A DNA stretch of 64,000 bases from Bartonella rattimassiliensis 15908. Its GTDB lineage: Bacteria; Pseudomonadota; Alphaproteobacteria; Rhizobiales; Rhizobiaceae. The stretch covers positions 132,581-196,580 of the forward strand of contig NZ_JH725064.1 of the NCBI RefSeq assembly GCF_000278215.1, in the 5' to 3' direction. The notes below the pieces were generated by a model. That model worked only from the letters and a program-made list of their open reading frames with translations, had not been told where the DNA came from and did no database searches. Every line of letters starts with the position of its first letter. Positions within the stretch are counted from its first letter, which is position 1. Positions 56,368 through 64,000 of the stretch are shown here, one piece after another. The position numbers and the translations under genes were made by a program.

Positions 56368-58002
56368 TTACTCTACTTTTTCTAAAGTACGCAAAGAACA
56401 TGACTTAACAATCATTGTGACAAGAAAAATAACGAATACAGCCATTGAAATATAAAAATAAAGCCGAAAAACGTCATCATATGCAAAAATATTTGCCGTT
56501 AACTTAAATTTCTCTATCAACAAAGATGTTCCCTGCTCACTCCCCCAGCCATTGGGAACAGAAGCACCATAAGAAGGCGAAAATAAAGTATTCATCTCAC
56601 TAGAAATAAGCGGATCCGTTACAACAATATTTTGTGTTAAGGACTCGAAGTTCTTATGGGCAAAATAAAACTGTAGGCTACCAAAAAGAGCTGATCCCAT
56701 CAATCCTCCTGTCACTTGTGTTAGCAAAAAAACAGCAATAAAACTTAAAACGTAACGTGGTCCACGCACACCAGCGATCACAAACCCTTTGCAAAGAGCC
56801 GGCGGTAAGAACAGTGCATAACTAAAACTCACCAATCCTTGGCTCAACATCATATCTTGCGGACGTGTTAAATGGTTTACATGACTGTCTAAATAAGCTC
56901 CCAGCGCCAAACACCCCAAAGATAACAAATAAAAATAATCCTCACGCCCTGCCCGTAAAAAAAGGACACAAACGCCCCCCCCTAACAGAGTACCCAAAGT
57001 CACCGCAAGATACATGGGCGTCATCTCACGATTGAGCAAACCAAAAAGATTAAAAAACCCTACGGGCAAACTTGACCTCTCCAGCAAGAAAACATGAAAG
57101 ATAAATAAAATAAAAACAGATTGGACCATTTCTTTACTAAAAATCCAACGTAAATCAATCAATGGTTTTTCTCTATTAAGCTCAATAATAATAGCAATAG
57201 CCAACGTGAAAATAGCAAATGCGAGCCCCCAACCAATCCATGGTGCTTCATACCACCAATACAATATGCCAACCGACATAATCACAGCATTTAATCCAAG
57301 GCCAAGAGCAATCAAACCATAGCTTATCCAATCTAACTTTTGAATAACCTTACTGCGAACAACTGGCGTCAGTGGCAAAGTATAGATACAAACCAAGCTG
57401 ATAAGAACCAACCCCATTTCCAAAGCGGAAAGACTGGAAAATCCACCATTTTCGAGCAAATCAGGCGAAATCAAACGTGATAAAGGTGCCGCTAAAGCCG
57501 CATTCATATAATTCAAACTAAGGCCCACCGTAAACTTCTTTGCTGGAGCAAAAGCCTCCATCATATAAAGCAATGCAAGCGAAGCTAAAGGTGCAGCAGC
57601 AATCCCGGCAAAAAAACGAATAATCAAAGCAGAACGCAAGTCGGTAACAAAGAGCTGCAACACGCAAACCAAAACGAAACCAAGGATTGATAATTCAGCA
57701 AAAGCACGCAACCCGAATTGATAGCGGATTTTGATCAGCATAATCGCTACACTCACATTTGGCGCCATATAAGCCGCTACCAACCATGTCGTCTCGGCCA
57801 AAGTTGCGTGAAAATCACCCGTAAGATGGAAAATATTAGACTGAACAATATTTGCCCCTAAGCCATAAGCCCACTGCAACACGAGCGAAGCAAAAATATA
57901 AACAAAACACTTTGGCAAAGGTCCTGCGAAAACACGACCAGGATGAGGGAAAGGCTTTCCGCCTCTTTTAGCAGACACAACCGTACTCTTTTTTCCGCTC
58001 AT
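56368..58002 (-). CDS. MFS drug transporter, DHA2/EmrB type
   Basis: A 544-residue, roughly 14-helix proton antiporter of the DHA2 family. It has the AETTWLVAAYMAPNVSV segment (helix 2 region, near residue 68), the IRFFAGIAAAPLASLALLYMMEAF block and the late large periplasmic loop. It is encoded just before the HlyD-type adaptor and 24 bases after atpC; it may be co-transcribed with the ATP synthase operon or have its own promoter near 58010. Confidence 0.9.
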   Translation of the reverse strand: MSGKKSTVVSAKRGGKPFPHPGRVFAGPLPKCFVYIFASLVLQWAYGLGANIVQSNIFHLTGDFHATLAETTWLVAAYMAPNVSVAIMLIKIRYQFGLRAFAELSILGFVLVCVLQLFVTDLRSALIIRFFAGIAAAPLASLALLYMMEAFAPAKKFTVGLSLNYMNAALAAPLSRLISPDLLENGGFSSLSALEMGLVLISLVCIYTLPLTPVVRSKVIQKLDWISYGLIALGLGLNAVIMSVGILYWWYEAPWIGWGLAFAIFTLAIAIIIELNREKPLIDLRWIFSKEMVQSVFILFIFHVFLLERSSLPVGFFNLFGLLNREMTPMYLAVTLGTLLGGGVCVLFLRAGREDYFYLLSLGCLALGAYLDSHVNHLTRPQDMMLSQGLVSFSYALFLPPALCKGFVIAGVRGPRYVLSFIAVFLLTQVTGGLMGSALFGSLQFYFAHKNFESLTQNIVVTDPLISSEMNTLFSPSYGASVPNGWGSEQGTSLLIEKFKLTANIFAYDDVFRLYFYISMAVFVIFLVTMIVKSCSLRTLEKVE

Positions 58003-58026
58003 GTCACTTTTTCCTGTATATTCTTG

Positions 58027-58455
58027 CTACGCTTCTATCAACACAGCACCTTCAGCTGACAATTGCTTGAAAAAATCCTCTATTTTATGATTATCCTCAT
58101 CACTTGTTCCTCCCTCTAATGTTGCCTGAACCTGCAAAATCCGCTGTTCTAATACATCAAAAGAAAGATGTTCTACAGCCACAACATGTTCTACCAATAA
58201 CGAGCATCCTAAAAATGTAATATTCGCAACGCCTCCGTAAACAGCAAATAATTTTTCGCCCAAAGAAGTACGAACACGCACACTACCCAACTCAATACTT
58301 GCCACTAAGGGTGCATGATGCGCCATAACTGTCAAAGAACCCGAGGCTGAAGGAAGAACAACAGACAGCACCTGCTCTGAAAGCACAATCTTTTCAGGGG
58401 ATACAAGCTCAAACAAAAACTGTTTTTCTCTATTGCTTTCCACAAAAGTCTCCAT
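58027..58455 (-). CDS. atpC: F1 ATP synthase subunit epsilon
   Basis: The 142-residue epsilon subunit, with the N-terminal beta sandwich (FELVSPEKIVLSEQV and LTVMAHHAPLVASIELGSV) and a shorter C-terminal helical region than in E. coli. It is last in the atpHAGDC operon, about 80 bases after atpD. Confidence 0.95.
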   Translation of the reverse strand: METFVESNREKQFLFELVSPEKIVLSEQVLSVVLPSASGSLTVMAHHAPLVASIELGSVRVRTSLGEKLFAVYGGVANITFLGCSLLVEHVVAVEHLSFDVLEQRILQVQATLEGGTSDEDNHKIEDFFKQLSAEGAVLIEA

Positions 58456-58536
58456 AATACTCGATATAAGGACTGTCTGTTTTCTTCAACGACTTGTCCT
58501 TTTTAACGACCAACATTCATGATAGATTTGTCCTTC

Positions 58537-60150
<1,614 letters not shown>

Positions 60151-60163
60151 TTACCTTTTCCAT

Positions 60164-61075
60164 TTAAAGCGCTTCAGCGCCCGCAATAATTTCGATTAAT
60201 TCTGTCGTAATCTGCGCCTGACGTTGACGATTATAAGCCACCGTCAATTTATCAATCATTTCACCGGCATTTCGTGATGCATTGTCCATAGCTGTCATCT
60301 TTGCCCCCATTTCACCAGCAACATTTTCCAACAAAGCCCGAAAGATTTGCACCGAAAGATTGCGTGGCACAAGTGTCTCTAAAAGAGAAGCAGCATCAGG
60401 TTCATACTCATAAACTACCGATTGTGAATCTGTGCTATGATCGGCTTTCTCCACGACATCTATTGTTTTATCAGCGGCTTTTGGAGCAACCATTGGAATC
60501 AAATCAAAAGCTGTTGGGCGCTGATTAATGACGGAAACAAATTCAGAATAAAACAGTGTACAGATATCGAAAGCACCTTCATTGAATAAATCGACAATTC
60601 GTTGACTAATCATCACTGCCTCTGCAAAACCAACACGCTTTACAGCATGCAAATCGATGTGATCGATTATCAAATTTTTGTAATCACGCGATAAAATATC
60701 CGCACCTTTTTTGCCTACGGTAATAATTCTCACTATTTTACCGGCTGCCAACAGAGCTTTAATCTGTCCACGTACGCGACGAGCGATTTGTACATTAAAA
60801 GCACCACACAAGCCGCGCTCAGCCGTACACACCACCAAGAGATGCACATCATCTCGCCCTGTACCACGCATAAGCGCAGGCGCATCAGCAGCCTCCACAT
60901 CAGCAGCAACACTAGTTAAAATATCAGCCATTTTCTTGGCATAAGGTCGTGCAGACTGCGCAGCCTCTTGCGCACGATGCAACCTTGCTGCTGCAACCAT
61001 TTGCATAGCTTTGGTGATCTTTTGTGTTGCTTTAACCGAAGCGATACGGTCTCTAAGATCCTTTAATGAGGCCAT
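60164..61075 (-). CDS. atpG: F1 ATP synthase subunit gamma
   Basis: The 303-residue rotor shaft. The N-terminal [32 protein letters not shown] and C-terminal [26 protein letters not shown] helices form the coiled coil inside the alpha/beta ring. ERGLCGAFN (near residue 86) is typical. It lies 20 bases after atpA and before atpD. Confidence 0.97.
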   Translation of the reverse strand: MASLKDLRDRIASVKATQKITKAMQMVAAARLHRAQEAAQSARPYAKKMADILTSVAADVEAADAPALMRGTGRDDVHLLVVCTAERGLCGAFNVQIARRVRGQIKALLAAGKIVRIITVGKKGADILSRDYKNLIIDHIDLHAVKRVGFAEAVMISQRIVDLFNEGAFDICTLFYSEFVSVINQRPTAFDLIPMVAPKAADKTIDVVEKADHSTDSQSVVYEYEPDAASLLETLVPRNLSVQIFRALLENVAGEMGAKMTAMDNASRNAGEMIDKLTVAYNRQRQAQITTELIEIIAGAEAL

Positions 61076-61095
61076 TGAAGCATTCCATCAATTCA

Positions 61096-62631
61096 TCACG
61101 AAAAATTTTTCGCATAAGTGTTAAGAACTGTCATCAACTTATCTTTCAGCTCATCTGTTATCTGCTTTTGTTCAGCAATTGCATTTAAAAGATCTTGGTA
61201 ATCACTACGCAAAAGCACCAAAAGTCCCTGTTCAAACCGCGCGACATCAGAAACTTCCAAAGAATCAAGATAGCCATTTACACCTGCGAAAATAACAACC
61301 ACCTGTTCTTCTGTTTTCAGTGGAGAAAACTGTGGCTGCTTCAAAAGCTCTGTCAAGCGCGCTCCGCGATTCAACAGACGCTGGGTTGACGCATCCAAAT
61401 CAGAGCCAAACTGCGCAAAAGCAGCCATTTCACGATATTGTGCCAATTCACCTTTAATCGAGCCAGCCACCTGCTTCATTGCCTTAATTTGTGCTGCAGA
61501 ACCAACACGCGATACAGAAAGACCAACATTTACAGCAGGACGAATTCCTTGATAAAATAAATTAGTCTCTAGGAAAATTTGCCCATCGGTAATCGAAATC
61601 ACATTGGTAGGAATATAGGCTGAAACATCATTTGCTTGCGTTTCAATAACCGGCAAGGCTGTCAACGACCCCGATCCATTTTCCGCATTCAACTTTGCAG
61701 CCCGCTCTAAAAGACGAGAATGAAGATAGAAAACATCTCCCGGATAAGCTTCACGACCTGGAGGACGACGCAACAAAAGAGACATTTGGCGATAAGCCAC
61801 GGCCTGTTTTGACAAATCATCATAACCGATCAAAGCATGTTGCCCATTATCACGAAAATATTCACCCATAGCACATCCTGCAAGAGGTGCAATAAATTGC
61901 AATGGCGCTGGATCAGAAGCTGTTGCCGCAACGATAATAGAATATTCCAGTGCGCCGCGCTCTTCCAAAACTTTAACGAATTGCGCCACCGTGGAGCGTT
62001 TTTGACCGATAGCTACATAAATACAATAAACTTTGTCCTGTTCTCGTCCAGCTTCTTTTTCATGAAAAGATTTTTGATTTAAAAATGTATCGAGCAAAAT
62101 CGCTGTTTTTCCTGTTTGGCGATCACCAATCACTAATTCACGCTGCCCCCTCCCAATGGGGATGAGTGCATCAATTGCTTTTAATCCGGTTGACATCGGT
62201 TCATGTACAGACTGACGTGGAATAATCCCCGGCGCCTTAACATCGACACGACGACGTTCTGTTGCCTTAAGAGGTCCCTTACCATCTATAGGGTTTCCAA
62301 GTGCATCGACTACACGCCCAAGCAAAGCAGGTCCTACAGGAACATCAACAATAGCGCCCAATCGCTTTACACAATCCCCTTCACGAATATCGCGATCTGA
62401 GCCAAAAATGACCACACCAACATTATCAACTTCCAAATTGAGAGCCATACCACGCACACCATTTGGAAAAACAACCATTTCCCCTGCTTGGACATTATCC
62501 AAACCATAAACGCGAGCGATGCCATCTCCCACAGAGAGGACCCAACCAATTTCTGAAACCTCAGCCTTTTGGTCGAAGTTTTTGATTTGTTCTTTTAGAA
62601 TTTTTGAAATTTCAGATGGTCTAATATCCAT
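61096..62631 (-). CDS. atpA: F1 ATP synthase subunit alpha
   Basis: 511 residues with Walker [10 protein letters not shown] (near 169), the [29 protein letters not shown] block and the family signature in [17 protein letters not shown]. The ATG at 62631 shares its A with the TGA of atpH (TGATG), so translation is coupled. Confidence 0.98.
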   Translation of the reverse strand: MDIRPSEISKILKEQIKNFDQKAEVSEIGWVLSVGDGIARVYGLDNVQAGEMVVFPNGVRGMALNLEVDNVGVVIFGSDRDIREGDCVKRLGAIVDVPVGPALLGRVVDALGNPIDGKGPLKATERRRVDVKAPGIIPRQSVHEPMSTGLKAIDALIPIGRGQRELVIGDRQTGKTAILLDTFLNQKSFHEKEAGREQDKVYCIYVAIGQKRSTVAQFVKVLEERGALEYSIIVAATASDPAPLQFIAPLAGCAMGEYFRDNGQHALIGYDDLSKQAVAYRQMSLLLRRPPGREAYPGDVFYLHSRLLERAAKLNAENGSGSLTALPVIETQANDVSAYIPTNVISITDGQIFLETNLFYQGIRPAVNVGLSVSRVGSAAQIKAMKQVAGSIKGELAQYREMAAFAQFGSDLDASTQRLLNRGARLTELLKQPQFSPLKTEEQVVVIFAGVNGYLDSLEVSDVARFEQGLLVLLRSDYQDLLNAIAEQKQITDELKDKLMTVLNTYAKNFS

Positions 62632-63215
62632 CAGCTGACCTCTTTTTTCAATGCAAGCTTAAGCGAAGATAATTTTGTTAGAAGAGACGTATCAATTTGA
62701 AACGCCCCCACACGAATGATTAATCCACCAAGAATTGTTGGATCCACAATGATATGTAGAAAGGCTTTTCCCCCAACAACACCTTCCAAAGCCTTACACA
62801 ACTCTTGTCTTTGTTGAGAACTCAGTGGGCGCGCAGAAACAATTTGCGCTGTAACTTGGCTACGAGCGCGTGCAACACAACGCTGAAAAGCATGTAAAAT
62901 ACCAACGACGGCATTAAGCCTACGATTTGCTGCGACAACGCGGAAAAAATCCCCAATAATCTGCCCTGCGTTTTCATCAGCAAAGTTGATGTTTTCACAA
63001 ACAGATCGCATCATCTTAATTTGCTCTTTGACTGAAAAGAACGGACTGAGCACGAAGCGTTTTAAATCCTCATTTTGCTCTAAGACAAATAAAAAATCTT
63101 CCACTGCCTTTTCAACCTCTTCAACGTTTCCTGATTCTTGAACGCAATCAAAAAGTGCTTGCGCATAACGTTGATCTACCAACGGCAGTGGTATGAGAGA
63201 AAATGAATCTGACAC
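62631..63215 (-). CDS. atpH: F1 ATP synthase subunit delta
   Basis: The 194-residue stator subunit that joins the F1 alpha hexamer to the b subunits, with the helical N-terminal domain ([17 protein letters not shown]) and the C-terminal [20 protein letters not shown] signature. It is first in atpHAGDC; the genes for F0 parts are not in the window, as expected for alphaproteobacteria. Confidence 0.95.
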   Translation of the reverse strand: MSDSFSLIPLPLVDQRYAQALFDCVQESGNVEEVEKAVEDFLFVLEQNEDLKRFVLSPFFSVKEQIKMMRSVCENINFADENAGQIIGDFFRVVAANRRLNAVVGILHAFQRCVARARSQVTAQIVSARPLSSQQRQELCKALEGVVGGKAFLHIIVDPTILGGLIIRVGAFQIDTSLLTKLSSLKLALKKEVS

Positions 63216-63589
63216 GAAATACCGCCTCTTTCTCTTGAGCGATTCTCTGATAGTTATCAGATGATAATGAAACAGATATCCTCAATCTTAAGAATCTTTT
63301 TCTTAAAACCTAGAACAAAAACCATTTGGCTTCTAGCATAGACACGATCGACTCGCAACACCACAAATCGCTGCTTTCTAAAAATTTTAAATAAAATATT
63401 CAAAATATTTTTGAAAAAGGTTTTTTTGGATTCTCAGGATAGCATCATGTTTTTTTATGCCTCTTTTTGACACTTTCGGAGAGATTTTTTCACTCTCTAT
63501 ATTTTGCTTAAAACGCTCTTTCTCTTCCTCTCAAAACAATTCTTCCTCACTATCAAAAATTCCCCCTTATCGCCACAAGAGCTTTCACG
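63216..63589. other. atp operon upstream region
   Basis: The atp promoter must lie here, on the minus strand close to 63230-63300. No gene recognised; a 70-codon frame at 63457-63669 (plus) overlaps repeat debris and is not a gene. Confidence 0.4.
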
Positions 63590-63862
63590 AAAAACAAAAA
63601 GCAACTGTAAACCAACACCATCACAAACTTTACCAACTCTTAAATATTGCGATAACTCTTAGTACTTGAGACGAGTCATTAGAGGCATTTTAACTCCTTT
63701 TTTATCGTATTTTACCCACAAGCCAATCCCACTTATGCTACATCAGAGCATAATTTTGATTGATTCAACATACACAGATTTTAAATAAAAGGATCCTATA
63801 GTATTGAGAGACCTAATTTAAATTGAATAATGATAAATTATTGATATAAATCAATGCATTAT
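63590..63862 (-). repeat. degenerate integrase-leader repeat (copy 15)
   Basis: On the minus strand, AT box at 63835-63862, the leader, AAAAGGAG and a start-like codon near 63690, then about 25 eroded integrase codons (63600-63685) shared with the copy at 20.6 kb. No frame survives. Confidence 0.72.
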
Positions 63863-64000
63863 ATCTTTACGAAATGCATGTGCATAATATCCTACTGCTT
63901 AATTCTTATTCTAAAAATATAATAACTAAAATAAAAATACCTTCAGCAAAGATCCTTCTACAATACTAATTTTTAGAAAAAGCTTTGCGGATCAATATCA
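63863..64000. other. right edge, nothing recognised
   Basis: AT-rich, no gene or repeat identified before the window ends. Confidence 0.3.

Overview
The window looks like a chromosomal segment of a Bartonella species (Alphaproteobacteria, Hyphomicrobiales). The evidence is the AT-rich sequence with long eroded intergenic stretches, the class I aldolase next to gap and pgk, RcdA, GapR, CarD and rhizobial-type RpoH genes, a Lys/Ala-rich extension on AtpD, and repeated remnants of a P4-type integrase. No rRNA, tRNA or CRISPR array was seen. The species cannot be named from the sequence alone.

Layout. 1-8.4 kb, minus strand: ruvC-ruvA-ruvB-ybgC-tolQ-tolR-tolA (tolA runs off the left edge). This Holliday-junction plus Tol-Pal cluster is split between ybgC and tolQ by 3.7 kb of integrase debris. 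8.4-10.3 kb: a decayed integrase carrying a piece of rpsG, and a broken second copy of the rcdA tail. 10.3-18.1 kb: rcdA, an OpgC-like membrane protein, a ThiE-like protein, a Sel1-repeat protein between two broken XRE-regulator copies, then efp-suhB. 18.1-26.4 kb: an unrecognised 484-residue membrane protein, an ABC exporter, rpmE, 2.3 kb of repeat debris, then zapA and a DUF4164 gene. 26.7-35.5 kb: central carbon genes tkt-gap-pgk-fba on the plus strand facing pyk and a DUF1036 gene on the minus strand. 35.7-43.5 kb: gapR, uup, a glycine-zipper lipoprotein, a thiamine pyrophosphokinase, an M48 protease and rpoH. 44-46.9 kb: a helicase gene that has lost its motor domain, fdxA and carD. 48.5-53.2 kb: ispA-type prenyl synthase, rpmF, ispG and a small membrane protein. 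53.5-54.8 kb: probable remnants of a type IV secretion/conjugation locus (VirB5-like and EexN-like). 55.3-63.2 kb, minus strand: atpHAGDC followed by an MFS/HlyD drug-efflux pair.

Two patterns run across the window and are not explained by the genes. First, a dispersed repeat made of an AT-rich box, a hairpin leader and the first codons of a P4-type integrase occurs at more than a dozen places in both orientations, cut off at different points inside the integrase. Two intact copies differ by a compensatory base change in the hairpin stem. Second, many housekeeping genes sit beside a short, direct, decayed second copy of part of themselves: rcdA, the opgC-like gene, thiE, suhB, gap, fba, pyk, uup, rpmF and the XRE gene. 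This suggests repeated local tandem duplication followed by erosion.

All alignments behind these statements were made by eye. No database search was run, and boundaries of decayed elements are accurate only to about 10-30 bases.
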